Part shown: piece after piece, positions 1 through 9,364 of the stretch
Layout: every line of letters begins with the position of its first letter
Position numbering within the stretch: position 1 is the first letter of the stretch
Origin: Burkholderia metallica
Lineage (GTDB): Bacteria > Pseudomonadota > Gammaproteobacteria > Burkholderiales > Burkholderiaceae
Reading direction: 5' to 3'
Length of the DNA stretch: 64,000 nt
Assembly (NCBI RefSeq): GCF_902832845.1
Contig: NZ_CADFDB010000001.1
Location: forward strand, 124,001-188,000
Notes under the pieces: generated by a model
Database searches by the model: none
Told to the model about the DNA's origin: nothing
Seen by the model: only the letters and a program-made list of their open reading frames with translations
Program-made: the position numbers and the translations under genes

Positions 1-629
1 AGGCGCAGGCCGAGAAGATTCCGGTGATCGCGTTCGACTCGGGCGTGGACAGCGACATCCCGGTGACGACGGCCGCGACCAACAACAAGGCCGCCGCCGC
101 GCTCGCCGCCGACAAGCTCGCCGCGCTGATCGGCGACGAAGGCGAGGTGGCTGTGGTCGCGCACGACCAGACGAGCCGCACCGGCATCGACCGCCGCGAC
201 GGCTTCCTCGACCGGATGAAGGCCGCGCACCCGAAGGTGCAGGTCGTGACCGTGCAGTACGGCGAAGGCGACCAGCTAAAGTCGACCGAAGTGACGAAGT
301 CGATCCTGCAGGCGTATCCGAAGCTCAAGGGGCTGTTCGGCACCAACGAGGGCTCGGCGATCGGCGTGGTCAACGGCGTGCGCGAGATGAAGCGCAAGGT
401 CGTGATCGTCGGCTACGATTCGGGCAAGCAGCAGAAGGATGCGATCCGCAGCGGGCTGATGGCCGGCGCGATCACGCAGAACCCGATCGGGATCGGCTAC
501 AAGACGGTCGAGGCGGCCGTGAAGGCGACCAAGGGCGAGAAGCTGCCGAAGGTCATCGATACCGGGTTCTATTGGTACGACAAGACCAATATCGACGATC
601 CGAAGATCGCGGCGGTGCTGTACGACTGA
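1..629 (+). CDS. Sugar ABC transporter substrate-binding protein (C-terminal part)
   Basis: The reading frame is open from the first bases of the window to the TGA at 627-629, so the true start lies upstream and only about 209 C-terminal residues are visible. The sequence reads as a ribose/xylose-type periplasmic binding protein (Peripla_BP_4). It has an AFDSGVDS stretch, a GIDRRDGF sugar-contact region, GLFGTNEGSAIGV and the typical C-terminal VIVGYDSGKQQ and ITQNPIGIGY segments. Proteins of this family bind a sugar in the periplasm and deliver it to an ABC permease. The fuconolactonase-like gene and FadR-type regulator downstream on the same strand suggest a deoxy- or hexose-sugar catabolic locus, with the permease genes presumably to the left of the window. 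The sugar cannot be named from sequence alone. Confidence 0.85.
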   Translation, partial: AQAEKIPVIAFDSGVDSDIPVTTAATNNKAAAALAADKLAALIGDEGEVAVVAHDQTSRTGIDRRDGFLDRMKAAHPKVQVVTVQYGEGDQLKSTEVTKSILQAYPKLKGLFGTNEGSAIGVVNGVREMKRKVVIVGYDSGKQQKDAIRSGLMAGAITQNPIGIGYKTVEAAVKATKGEKLPKVIDTGFYWYDKTNIDDPKIAAVLYD

Positions 630-701
630 TTGCCGCGTCGAGCGGCGGGGGCGGCGGCAGCACACGCCGCCGCCGCTGCGGCGACCGGACACGAGGGCAT
701 C

Positions 702-1574
702 ATGAGCGCAATGCGTATCGATTCGCATCAGCACTTCTGGCGTTATCGCGCGGCCGACTACCCGTGGATCGGCCCGGGGATGGACGTGCTCGCGCGCGAC
801 TATCTGCCCGATGCGCTGGGGCCGCTGATGCATGCGCAGGCGCTCGGCGCGTCGATCGCGGTGCAGGCGCGCGCCGGGCGCGACGAGACGGCGTTCCTGC
901 TCGATCTCGCGCGCGACGATGCGCGCATCGCGGCGGTGGTCGGCTGGGAGGATCTCGCCGCGCCGCAGCTCGCCGAGCGCATCGCCGAATGGCGCAGCCC
1001 GAAGCTGCGCGGCTTTCGTCACCAGGTGCAGGACGAAGCCGACGTCGCGGCGTTCGTCGCGGACGCGGGCTTCAATCGCGGCGTCGCATGGCTGCAGGAG
1101 AACGGTTACGTGTACGACGTGCTCGTGTTCGAACGCCAGTTGCCGGACGTGCGCGCGTTTTGCGCGCGGCACGATGCGCACTGGCTCGTGCTCGACCATG
1201 TCGGCAAGCCCGCGCTGGCGGCATTCGAGCATGACGAAACCGCGTTGCCGCGCTGGCGCGCGGCGCTGCATGAACTGGGCGCGATGCCGCATGTCGCGTG
1301 CAAGCTGTCGGGGCTCGTGACCGAGGCCGACTGGCGGCGCGGATTGCGCGCGCGGGACATCCGGCACATCGAGCAATGCCTCGATGCGGCGCTCGACGCG
1401 TTCGGCCCGCAGCGGCTGATGTTCGGGTCGGACTGGCCCGTGTGCCTGCTGGCCGCGTCGTACGACGAAGTCGCGTCGCTCGTCGAGCGCTGGGCCGAAA
1501 CGCGGCTGTCGGCGGCCGAGCGCGACGCATTGTGGGGCGGCACGGCCGCGCGGTGTTACGGGGTGCCGGCGTGA
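702..1574 (+). CDS. Amidohydrolase-2 family lactonase (L-fuconolactonase-like, COG3618)
   Basis: 290 residues from the ATG at 702. The frame is open upstream to 630, but the sequence there is low-complexity Ala, and the family begins at the metal-binding RIDSHQHFW motif (His9 and His11 here). A LDHVGKP segment and a late FGSDWP (Asp244) complete the usual TIM-barrel metal site. Relatives hydrolyse sugar lactones such as L-fucono-1,5-lactone in non-phosphorylative sugar degradation. It follows the sugar-binding protein by 72 bases and precedes a GntR/FadR regulator, which fits sugar-acid catabolism. The exact lactone is not determinable; other COG3618 members act on 2-pyrone-4,6-dicarboxylate. 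Confidence 0.75.
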   Translation: MSAMRIDSHQHFWRYRAADYPWIGPGMDVLARDYLPDALGPLMHAQALGASIAVQARAGRDETAFLLDLARDDARIAAVVGWEDLAAPQLAERIAEWRSPKLRGFRHQVQDEADVAAFVADAGFNRGVAWLQENGYVYDVLVFERQLPDVRAFCARHDAHWLVLDHVGKPALAAFEHDETALPRWRAALHELGAMPHVACKLSGLVTEADWRRGLRARDIRHIEQCLDAALDAFGPQRLMFGSDWPVCLLAASYDEVASLVERWAETRLSAAERDALWGGTAARCYGVPA

Positions 1575-1733
1575 GTGCGCGGCTTCGTCGGACGCATGCC
1601 GGCGGCCGTCGTCGCGCATCGATGGTTGCGGCCGCATCGATGCGCGGGGCGGCTCACGGGCCCCGCCATATAAAATAGGCGCGAACGGTCTGCGCGATTC
1701 GTCGGACCGAAACCGATTACCAGCGTCGAACGT

Positions 1734-2489
1734 ATGTCCATCCAGCCGATTCAGAACCGCCGTCTCTACCAGCAGATCGCCGACAAGCTCAGTGCGATGA
1801 TCGAGTCCGGCGATTTTCCGCCGGGCAGCTACCTGCCGCCCGAGCGCGAACTGGCCGAACGGTTCGGCGTGTCGCGCACGTCGGTGCGCGAGGCGCTGAT
1901 TGCGCTCGAAGTGAGCGGGCTCGTGAGCGTGCGCGTCGGCGACGGCGTCAAGGTGCGCCACCCCGAAACGGCCGCCGAACCCGACGTCGCGGAGAAGGTC
2001 GCGCCGTTCACGATCATCGAGATCGATCCCGAACTCGGCATCGCGCTCGACCTCGATACCGAAATTCCGCCGTTCGCGCTGCTGCAGGCGCGCCGGCTGA
2101 TCGAGCCGGAGGCGGCGTCGCTGGCCGCGAAGCACGGCTCGGACGAGCAGATCGAAGGCATTCACGAAGCGTTCCTGCGCAACCAGGAAGACAACCGCAG
2201 CGGGTCGCTCACGCATCCGGGCGACCGGCTGTTTCATATCCGGATCGCGGAAGCGAGCGACAACGCCGCGTATGCGCTGATGATCAAGCAACTGCTCGCG
2301 CACAAGTACGACCCGATGTTCCAGCGGCTGCAGTCGCTGTACATGCCGAACGACATGCCGCACCGGTCGGAACTGGAACACCGCGCGATCCTCGATGCGA
2401 TCCGCGCGCGCGACCCGGACGCCGCGCGCCGCGCGATGGCCGAGCATCTCGACGAAGTGATCCGGATCTTCGGCCGCGCGCTCGACTGA
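1734..2489 (+). CDS. GntR-family transcriptional regulator, FadR subfamily
   Basis: 251 residues. The N-terminal winged helix (about residues 5-75) has the GntR signature ESGDFPPGSYLPPERELAE followed by FGVSRTSVREALIALE. The rest is an all-helical FCD ligand domain with LLQARRLIEPEAASLAA and the metal-ligand-like HIRIAEAS and HRAILDAIRARD segments. FCD regulators of this type usually repress adjacent carboxylate or sugar-acid genes and release DNA on binding the pathway acid. It sits 159 bases downstream of the lactonase on the same strand and probably controls that locus. A weak inverted pair (CGGTC...GACCG) lies upstream around 1686-1724, but I do not claim it as the operator. Confidence 0.85.
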   Translation: MSIQPIQNRRLYQQIADKLSAMIESGDFPPGSYLPPERELAERFGVSRTSVREALIALEVSGLVSVRVGDGVKVRHPETAAEPDVAEKVAPFTIIEIDPELGIALDLDTEIPPFALLQARRLIEPEAASLAAKHGSDEQIEGIHEAFLRNQEDNRSGSLTHPGDRLFHIRIAEASDNAAYALMIKQLLAHKYDPMFQRLQSLYMPNDMPHRSELEHRAILDAIRARDPDAARRAMAEHLDEVIRIFGRALD

Positions 2490-2513
2490 GCGCGCGGCTG
2501 CGCGTTCACGCGC

Positions 2514-3755
2514 TCAGAAGCGATCCGCGCGATACGGCGCCGGATCGGTGAACGGCGCTTCGCCCGTCATCATCTCGGCCAGCAGGCGACCGGTGACGGG
2601 GCCGAGCGTCAGCCCGTGGTGGTTGTGCCCGAACGCGAACCACAGCCCGCGATGCGCGGGCGCCGGGCCGATCACCGGGCGCATGTCGGGCGTGCACGGC
2701 CGGAAGCCGAGCCACGGTTGCGGGTCGAGCCGCTCGCCGAAACCGAACACGGGGCGCGCCACGCGTTCCGCGCGTTCGAGCTGCACGCCGGTGGGCGGCA
2801 CGCGGCGCCGCGCGATTTCGACGCCGGTCGTCAGCCGCAGCCCGCGCGTCATGGGCGCGATCACGTAACCGTATTCGCGATCGACGATCGGCGCCGACGG
2901 CACGCCGCGCGCGGACGGTGCGTAGTGCATGTGATAGCCGCGCTTCTCGCGCAGCGGGATCGTGTAGCCGAACTTCCCGAACACCGTGTCGGACCACGGG
3001 CCCAGCGCGACGACGACGGCCGGCGCGGCGGCCGGGCCGGCCTGCGTGTCGACCTGCCAGCCCGGCGACAGCGCTGCGAGGCTCGCGGCGTCGCCCGTCA
3101 GCAGCGTGCCGCCGCCTTGCACGAAGAGTTGCGCATACGCTTTGACGAGCGCGGACGGATCGACGACGCTTTTCGGATCGAGCCAGTGCAGTGCGCCGCA
3201 GAAGCCGGGCGCGAGGCTCGGTTCGTGCGCGAGCAGCGCCGCGGCATCGAGCGGCGTGATGCCGAGCCCGTGGCGGCGCGCGGTGAGGCCCGCTTCGGCC
3301 ACGCCGCGATCGAACGCGGCCGGCGTGCGGAACGCTTCGAGCCAGCCGTTCGCGCGGATCAGTTCGCCGGCGCCGGCACGCGCGATCAGCGCGTCGTGCT
3401 CGACGATGCAGCGTTCGATCAGCGGCAGCATGTCGCGCGCCGCCGCCGCGTGACGCGGCGGCGCCGATTCCCACCAGAAGCGCGCGAGCCACGGCGCGAA
3501 TGCGGGCAGCGACGGGCTGTGCCAGTAGAGATCGGTCGAACGGTTCAGCGCGTAGCGCATCAGCGTGAACGGGCTGCGCGGGAACGGATACGGTTCGACC
3601 GACGAGCGCTCGATCAGCCCCGCGTTGCCGAAGCTCGTGCCTTCGCCAGGCGCGCCGCGATCGACGAGGGCGACTTTGCGTCCGCGATCCTGCAGGTGGA
3701 GTGCTGCGCAGACGCCGACGATGCCTGCGCCGAGAACGATGACGTCGAAATCCAT
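2514..3755 (-). CDS. FAD-dependent D-amino-acid dehydrogenase-like oxidoreductase (DAO family)
   Basis: 413 residues. The N-terminal VIVLGAGIVG dinucleotide fold (Gly9, Gly11, Gly14) is followed by DAO-family landmarks: SFGNAGLI, RANGWLEAF, a middle substrate domain, and a C-terminal GFRPCTPDMRPVIG plus GHNHHGLTLGP, which contacts the flavin. Members of this DadA-like branch oxidatively deaminate D-amino acids or N-methyl amino acids and pass electrons to the respiratory chain. It is the last of the leftward genes here. The D-aminoacylase and amidase upstream on the same strand could supply free D-amino acids as substrate (inference). Glycine or sarcosine oxidase-like activity cannot be excluded. 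Confidence 0.8.
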   Translation of the reverse strand: MDFDVIVLGAGIVGVCAALHLQDRGRKVALVDRGAPGEGTSFGNAGLIERSSVEPYPFPRSPFTLMRYALNRSTDLYWHSPSLPAFAPWLARFWWESAPPRHAAAARDMLPLIERCIVEHDALIARAGAGELIRANGWLEAFRTPAAFDRGVAEAGLTARRHGLGITPLDAAALLAHEPSLAPGFCGALHWLDPKSVVDPSALVKAYAQLFVQGGGTLLTGDAASLAALSPGWQVDTQAGPAAAPAVVVALGPWSDTVFGKFGYTIPLREKRGYHMHYAPSARGVPSAPIVDREYGYVIAPMTRGLRLTTGVEIARRRVPPTGVQLERAERVARPVFGFGERLDPQPWLGFRPCTPDMRPVIGPAPAHRGLWFAFGHNHHGLTLGPVTGRLLAEMMTGEAPFTDPAPYRADRF

Positions 3756-4006
3756 CGGTATGAGTGGACAGCGGTCGAGACGGGTTGCAAACCGACGTTG
3801 GAGTCGGGGCGGATTCCGGAGGAAGCGGTGCTGGCGGGCAGCTTGTCGTTAGGATACTCGCGATGTCGCGCGATTCGCAAAGGCAGATCTGGTTTTTAAC
3901 CGGATGCCAGGTGCGGGGCGGGCGTCATGTTCATCGATGGCAAGCGGTCGCTTCATGCACCAGCAGAATTGGCGGTTCCGAGCTGACCAACGGGCGTCGA
4001 ATCCGC

Positions 4007-5365
4007 TCAACGCCCTTCACGCCATGCAGCCGCGAACGTCCGTGCCGCGGCGAAACAGCCGGCTTCGTCCCCCGGCGCCCCGATCAGCTGTACCCCCACC
4101 GGCAGTTCGCCGGGCACGAAACACGGCGCGACGATCACCGGCAGATCGGCGAACGAGATCGGCTGGGTGAGCATGCCGAGCGTCTTCGCGGGTTCGAGCA
4201 TCGCGCCGTTGACGTCGACCGCGGCGTCCGTGAATCGCGGCGCCGCATAGGGCGTCGCGGCCGCGAGCAGGATGTCGTACCGGTCGAACAGCGTCGCGAT
4301 GCGTGCCTGCCACGCCGCGCGGCAGGCGAGCGCGCGCGCATAGGCGGCAGCGGGCGTCGCGATCCCCGCTGCAACGCGGGCCCGCAATCGTTCCGACACG
4401 TCGGCGGTGGGCGCATCGAGCAGCGCCCAGTGCGCACGGGCGAGTTCCACATTCGACACGATGACGGCAGCTTCACGCACGCGCGCGGCTTCGGCGGTAT
4501 CGATCGGAACCGTGTCGGTCGTGCGCAGGGCCGCCGCCGCATGCCGGACGCCCCGCCACGCGGCGGCATCGGCATGCTGCTCGAAATCGCCGGTCAGCAC
4601 GGCGGCGCGCAGCGGGACGGCCGGGTCGCGCGGCGCCGGTCGTGCGTGCAACGGGCCGGTACCGAGCAGTGCGTCGTAGAGCGCGGCCAGATCGTCGATG
4701 TCGTTTGCGAACCCGCCGACCGCATCGAGCGTGGCCGCATACGGCACGCACCCGTCGCGCGACAGCCGTGCGGTGCCGGGGCGGAGGCCCCACACGCCGC
4801 ACAATGCGGCCGGCGCGCGAATCGAGCCATTGGTGTCGCTGCCGAGCGCGAGCGGTACATAGCCGGCCGCCACCGCGGCGGCCGAGCCGCTCGACGACCC
4901 GCCGGTCATGCGCAACGGATCGGCCGGCAACCGCACCGCGCCGAAATGCGGATTCACGCCGGTGGCGCCGCACGCGAGTTCGTCCATATGCGTGGCGCCC
5001 ACCGGAATCGCGCCGGCCGCGACGAGCCGGGCGACCAGCGCCGCGTCGCGGTCTGCCGGCGGCAGCGCGGCGCGCGCGGGCGAACCGGCGATCGTCACGT
5101 AGCCCGCCACGTCGAAATTGCCCTTCACGAGAAACGGTACGCCCGCGAGCGGGCCGGGATCGCGTCCGTCCCGCACGAGCGCGTCGATCCGCCGCGCGTC
5201 GCGCAACGCCCGTGCGTCGAAGGTGTGCGAGCACGCGCGATACAGCCCGTCGCGGGCGGCGATGCCGGCGAGCACGGCCCGCACGACCGACACCGCGTCG
5301 ATCCGTCCGGCGCGAACGTCGGTCGCCACCGCAAGCGCGCTGCGCATCGGCAACGGCGCGCTCAT
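4007..5365 (-). CDS. Amidase-signature hydrolase, AtzE-like
   Basis: 452 residues. The start at 5365 overlaps the stop of the upstream MFS gene by four bases (ATGA), so translation is probably coupled. The Ser-cisSer-Lys triad of amidase-signature enzymes is intact: Lys81 in FLVKGN, Ser157 in TGGSSSGSAAA and Ser181 in GSDTNGSIR. The TNGS variant is typical of AtzE (1-carboxybiuret hydrolase) and relatives. Such enzymes hydrolyse small amides during catabolism of nitrogen-rich compounds. AtzE proper works with a tiny partner, AtzG; none is visible beside this gene, so its substrate may differ. The neighbours (transporter, D-aminoacylase) point to uptake and hydrolysis of an amide-containing compound. 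Confidence 0.8.
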   Translation of the reverse strand: MSAPLPMRSALAVATDVRAGRIDAVSVVRAVLAGIAARDGLYRACSHTFDARALRDARRIDALVRDGRDPGPLAGVPFLVKGNFDVAGYVTIAGSPARAALPPADRDAALVARLVAAGAIPVGATHMDELACGATGVNPHFGAVRLPADPLRMTGGSSSGSAAAVAAGYVPLALGSDTNGSIRAPAALCGVWGLRPGTARLSRDGCVPYAATLDAVGGFANDIDDLAALYDALLGTGPLHARPAPRDPAVPLRAAVLTGDFEQHADAAAWRGVRHAAAALRTTDTVPIDTAEAARVREAAVIVSNVELARAHWALLDAPTADVSERLRARVAAGIATPAAAYARALACRAAWQARIATLFDRYDILLAAATPYAAPRFTDAAVDVNGAMLEPAKTLGMLTQPISFADLPVIVAPCFVPGELPVGVQLIGAPGDEAGCFAAARTFAAAWREGR

Positions 5366-6702
5366 GCGCGTTCCATCAGCCGGCGCGGAATCGACAGGAT
5401 CAGCGCGGCCGCGGCGAACAGCGTGAATGCGAGCAGCGCCACGCCCAGCTCGGTGCTGCCGGTCAAGCCCGTCGCGTAGCCCATCAGCGTCGGGCCGATG
5501 AATCCCGCGACGGCCGCGCCGATGTTGACGAGCCCCGCGCCGCCCGCCGCCGCCTCGCCGGCGAGAATCCGCGACGGCAGGCTCCAGAACATCGCCAGCG
5601 TGCACATGATGCCGGCCACGCCGACGGTCAGGCACGCGACGGCGAGCACCGGATGCGCGTGCATGCCGAGGCTCGCGAGCAGTGCGATGCCGCCGAGCGT
5701 GACGGGCAATGCGGTATGCCAGCGGCGTTCGCCGGTGCGCACCGAATGCTGCGCATTGGCGACCATCGCGACCGATGCGACGAGATACGGAATCGCGCTG
5801 ACGAGGCCGACCGCGAGGTTGCTGAGCGTGCCGAGCGCCTTGATCATCGTCGGCATCCAGAACACGAGGCCATAGTTGCCGACGTTGTAGAGGAACGAGG
5901 TCGCGACCAGCAGCCACAGCGTCGGCTCGCGCAGCGCGGCACCGAGGCGTGTGCGCTTGCCTGCGGATTCCTGCGCCATTTCCGCGTGAATCAGGCGCTT
6001 GTCCGCGTCGGTCAGCCACGCGGCGTCGTCGACGCGTTCGGTCACGCGGGCGAGCAGATACAGGCCGAGCACGATCGCGGGCAGCCCTTCGAGCAGGAAC
6101 ATCCATTGCCAGCCGCGCAGCCCGAAGCCGCCGTGCGTCGCGTCCATGATCCAGCCGGACAGCGGCGCGCCGACGATCACGCCGAGCGGCATCGCGAGAA
6201 ACAGCAGCGCCATGACCTTGGCCAGCCGGTGCGACGGGAACCACACGCTGAAATACGCGATCACGGCCGGAAAGAAGCTCGCCTCGGTCACGCCGAGCAG
6301 GAAGCGCAGCGCGTAGAAGCTGGCCGTGTCGTGCGTCGCGAGCGTGGCGACCGACACGACGCCCCACGACAGCATCGAGCCGGCCAGGCAGCGCTTCACA
6401 CCGATCCGGCGCACGAGCCAGCCGGCCGGCACCTGAAGCAGCAGGTAGCCGACGAAGAACAGCCCCGCGCCGACACCGTACGCGGCGTCCGACAAATGCA
6501 GGTCGTTCACCATCTGCAGCTTCGCGAAGCCGACGTTCACGCGGTCGAGGTAGCCGAAGAAGTAGCAGACCAGGATCAGCGGGATGATGCGCCGGCTCAG
6601 GCGTGCGTACAGCGCGTCGACGTCGGGCGCGCAGGCGCTTGCGCCGTGGTCCGTGCCGGTCTGGATGTCGCGCGGCGCGGCGGCGCCATGGGAATTCGTC
6701 AT
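5362..6702 (-). CDS. MFS transporter, anion:cation symporter (ACS) family
   Basis: 446 residues with twelve predicted membrane spans. N-terminal features are RRIIPLILVCYFFGYLDRVNVGFAKLQM and LFFVGYLLLQVPAGWLVRRIGVKRCL (quoted in pieces: YFFGYLDRVNVG; QVPAGWLVRRIG), both characteristic of the ACS family (tartrate, phthalate, hexuronate and similar organic-anion porters). It overlaps the amidase by four bases and follows the D-aminoacylase by about 80 bases, so all three probably share a transcript. It would import the organic anion or N-acyl compound that the two hydrolases act on. The substrate is not deducible from the sequence. Confidence 0.85.
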   Translation of the reverse strand: MTNSHGAAAPRDIQTGTDHGASACAPDVDALYARLSRRIIPLILVCYFFGYLDRVNVGFAKLQMVNDLHLSDAAYGVGAGLFFVGYLLLQVPAGWLVRRIGVKRCLAGSMLSWGVVSVATLATHDTASFYALRFLLGVTEASFFPAVIAYFSVWFPSHRLAKVMALLFLAMPLGVIVGAPLSGWIMDATHGGFGLRGWQWMFLLEGLPAIVLGLYLLARVTERVDDAAWLTDADKRLIHAEMAQESAGKRTRLGAALREPTLWLLVATSFLYNVGNYGLVFWMPTMIKALGTLSNLAVGLVSAIPYLVASVAMVANAQHSVRTGERRWHTALPVTLGGIALLASLGMHAHPVLAVACLTVGVAGIMCTLAMFWSLPSRILAGEAAAGGAGLVNIGAAVAGFIGPTLMGYATGLTGSTELGVALLAFTLFAAAALILSIPRRLMERA

Positions 6703-6783
6703 CGTGACTCCGTGCGGGTTGAGCCGCGAGGCCGTTGCGTCGTGCGTGGCCTCACGCGGGCGGGGCGGAAGGAGGGCATGCGA

Positions 6784-8220
6784 CTAGACCGCGCGGCGCA
6801 GCGCGAGGCCCGGGCGTACGCCGGTATGCCGGCCGTGTTCGAGCACCGCGCGGCCGTTGACGAACACGTGCTCGATGCCTTCGGGGCGCAGCGTCGGGCT
6901 GGCGAACGTTGCGCGGTCGATCACGCGCGCGGGGTCGAATACGACGAGATCGGCGTAGTAACCGACCGCAAGCCGCCCGCGCTCGGCGATGCCGAACTGC
7001 TCGGCCGTGAGGCCCGTCATCTTGCGCACGGCCGCTTCGAGCGGAAACAGCTTGCGTTCGCGCGAGAATTCGCCGAGCACGCGCGGGAACGTGCCCCACA
7101 GGCGCGGATGCGGGCGCGCATCGTTCGGCAGACCGTCGGAGCCGACCATCGCCAGTTCGTGCCCGATGATGCGCTCGACGTCGGCTTCGTCCATCACGAA
7201 GTAGATCGCGCCGGCCGGTTGCAACGCGTCGATCGCGGCGTCGATCGAATCGCCGAACAGCGGCAGCAGCTCGTGGAAATCGCGGCCCGCGAGTTCGGGG
7301 TGCGGCCGCGACCACGCGAGCAGCACGCGCGACGACTGGCGGATGCGGTCGGCGCGCAGCATCGTCGACGTGGCCGGATACGGATGGCAGTCGAGGCACA
7401 GCGGTTGGTGCGCGCGCTGTGCGTCGATATGCGCGAGCGTTTCGGCCGAGCGGCCGTGATTGGCCTTGCCGGCGACCTTGTGGTGCGACAGCACGACGCG
7501 CACGCCGAGCGCGCGCCCGATCGAGAACGCCTCGTCGAGCGACGCGATGATCGCGTCGGTCTCGTCGCGCAGGTGGGTGGCGAACACGCCGCCCGTCTCG
7601 CGCAGCGGCGCGCACACGTCGATCAGTTCGTCGGTCGTGGCCGCCATCGCCGGCGGATAGAACGTGCCCGACGATACGCCGAACGCGCCGGCGGCCATCG
7701 CATCGCGCACGTCGGCGGCCATCGCGGCGATTTCCGTGGGGCTGGCGGCGCGGCCGAGGTCGGCCATGTGCCGCACGCGCAACGTCGAATGACCGACGAG
7801 GGCCGCGGTGTTGACGGCGGAGGGCGCGGCATCCAGCGCGTCGAGATATGCGCCGAACGACGCGAAGCGAAAGTGCTGCCATGCGCCGAGTAGGTCGAGC
7901 GGCTGCGGCACGTCCTGTTGCGCGAGCAGCGGCGCGAGGCTGATCCCGCAGTTGCCGGCGATCACGGTCGTGACGCCCTGTGCAACCTTGGGCTCGACGT
8001 CCGGATCGGTCAGCACGAACGCGTCGTCGTGCGTGTGGCTGTCGATGAATCCGGGGGCGACGACCTGGCCGGCCGCGTCGATCACGCGCGCGGCGCTCGC
8101 ATCGCGCAGGTCGCCGATCGCGGCGATGCGCGCGCCGGTCACGCCGAGATCGGCGTCGAAGCGCGCGGCGCCCGTGCCGTCGATCAGCGCGCCGCCGCGC
8201 AGGATGACGTCGAAATGCAT
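6784..8220 (-). CDS. N-acyl-D-amino-acid deacylase (D-aminoacylase)
   Basis: 478 residues. I chose the ATG at 8220 because AGGAG precedes it at good spacing and the family begins at MHFDVILRGG; the frame is open further upstream. Metal and catalytic residues of the amidohydrolase fold are present: His62 and His64 in DSHTHDD, and Cys91 in AGNCGIS. Their spacing matches the His67/His69/Cys96 set described for Alcaligenes D-aminoacylase. FATHLRDE and VVLSHHKV supply later ligands. The enzyme removes the acyl group from N-acyl-D-amino acids. It lies between a LysR gene and an MFS transporter on the same strand, and the released D-amino acid could be oxidised by the DadA-like protein downstream. 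Confidence 0.85.
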   Translation of the reverse strand: MHFDVILRGGALIDGTGAARFDADLGVTGARIAAIGDLRDASAARVIDAAGQVVAPGFIDSHTHDDAFVLTDPDVEPKVAQGVTTVIAGNCGISLAPLLAQQDVPQPLDLLGAWQHFRFASFGAYLDALDAAPSAVNTAALVGHSTLRVRHMADLGRAASPTEIAAMAADVRDAMAAGAFGVSSGTFYPPAMAATTDELIDVCAPLRETGGVFATHLRDETDAIIASLDEAFSIGRALGVRVVLSHHKVAGKANHGRSAETLAHIDAQRAHQPLCLDCHPYPATSTMLRADRIRQSSRVLLAWSRPHPELAGRDFHELLPLFGDSIDAAIDALQPAGAIYFVMDEADVERIIGHELAMVGSDGLPNDARPHPRLWGTFPRVLGEFSRERKLFPLEAAVRKMTGLTAEQFGIAERGRLAVGYYADLVVFDPARVIDRATFASPTLRPEGIEHVFVNGRAVLEHGRHTGVRPGLALRRAV

Positions 8221-8367
8221 GATGGCTCCTCGTGTCCCCGCCGGCCTGGGCGGCCGGCTTCCGGGGGATGAGTTGCCGATCGTCCCCGGCCAATAACCGG
8301 CCGTCCAATGCGAGTGCGCAAGCGATTCATGCGCGGCAGTCATCAATGCCGGCGTGCCGCGCGAGGG

Positions 8368-9255
8368 TCAGGCGAGCGATGCCTTCACCAGCGCGTGCAG
8401 GTCGCTCGCGAAGCTGGACATCGAGATCGTGCGGTGCCGCACGATGCCGACGGTGCGCTCGATCGTCGGGCTCGCGATCGGGACGGCGCGCACGGCAGGC
8501 GTGCCGTACGCGCGCAGCGCGCTTTCCGGCAGGATCGCGCAGCCGACGCCCGACGCGACGAGCGCCGCGACGCTCGAAATGTGCTCGACCTCGTAGAACC
8601 AGCGGGTCCGCACGGCTTCCTGGCCCATCAGCATTTCGAGCAGCAGGCGGTTGCCGCTGTCGCGTCCGCCGATGATCAGCTTCGCCTGCCGCAGCTCGCC
8701 GAGCGTGACGCTGTCGGCGCGCGCGAGCGGGTCGCCGTCGTGCACCGCGAGCACGTAGCGATCGGTGAACAGCGGCTCGAACAGCAGCTCGTCGTCGTCG
8801 CCCGGATGCAGGCTCACGCCGAATTCGGCGATGCCGGCGCGCACCTGCGACAGCACGAAGTCGTGATTGCCGTCGAGGATCTGCACGGCGACCTGCGGGT
8901 ATTTGGCCGCGTAGTGCCGCAGCACGTCGGGCAGTGCGCGCGCGACGACGGTCGGGATCGCGGCGAGCCGCACCTTGCCGTAGCGCTTCTCGGCGATTTC
9001 CCGGATCGACGACAGCATCGTGCCGAGCTGCGCGATCTGTTCGCGCGCCATCGGCAGGAACTGGCGGCCCACGCCCGTCAGCGTGACGCTGCGGGTCGTG
9101 CGCTGGAACAGCTCGACGCCGAGCGTCTGCTCGAGTTTCTGGATGCGCCGTGACAGGCCCGGCTGCGTGAGGTGCAGCTTCTCCGCGGCACGATGAAACG
9201 TGCCGAGCTCCGCCACGGCGACGAACGCTTCGAGTTCCGAGTTTTCGACTTTCAT
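8368..9255 (-). CDS. LysR-family transcriptional regulator
   Basis: 295 residues from the ATG at 9255; the open frame continues upstream without LysR homology. The N-terminal winged helix-turn-helix reads ELEAFVAVAELGTFHRAAEKL then LTQPGLSRRIQKLEQ, followed by a LysR substrate domain with RYGKVRLAAIPTVVA and GVGCAILPESAL. It lies between the AMDase-like gene and the D-aminoacylase, all in the same direction. It therefore probably controls the aminoacylase/transporter/amidase genes just downstream, or the whole catabolic run. The effector is unknown. Confidence 0.85.
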   Translation of the reverse strand: MKVENSELEAFVAVAELGTFHRAAEKLHLTQPGLSRRIQKLEQTLGVELFQRTTRSVTLTGVGRQFLPMAREQIAQLGTMLSSIREIAEKRYGKVRLAAIPTVVARALPDVLRHYAAKYPQVAVQILDGNHDFVLSQVRAGIAEFGVSLHPGDDDELLFEPLFTDRYVLAVHDGDPLARADSVTLGELRQAKLIIGGRDSGNRLLLEMLMGQEAVRTRWFYEVEHISSVAALVASGVGCAILPESALRAYGTPAVRAVPIASPTIERTVGIVRHRTISMSSFASDLHALVKASLA

Positions 9256-9364
9256 GGCGATGCGCGCTCCCGGTCCGCTCCGGCGGCATGGAACGGCACG
9301 CCGGCAGCAAGCCGCCATTGTCGTCGAAATCGCGCGGGGAGCAACGCGGCCGGGCGCCGCGCCG

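Noticed and set aside
276-2447. Very long open frame on the minus strand across the lactonase and GntR genes
   Set aside because: It is antisense to two genes with clear family motifs, is Arg-rich and has no domain. GC-rich codon bias keeps such shadow frames open.
4642-7893. 1083-codon plus-strand open frame across amidase, MFS and D-aminoacylase
   Set aside because: Antisense to three genes with intact catalytic motifs; no domain in its own translation.
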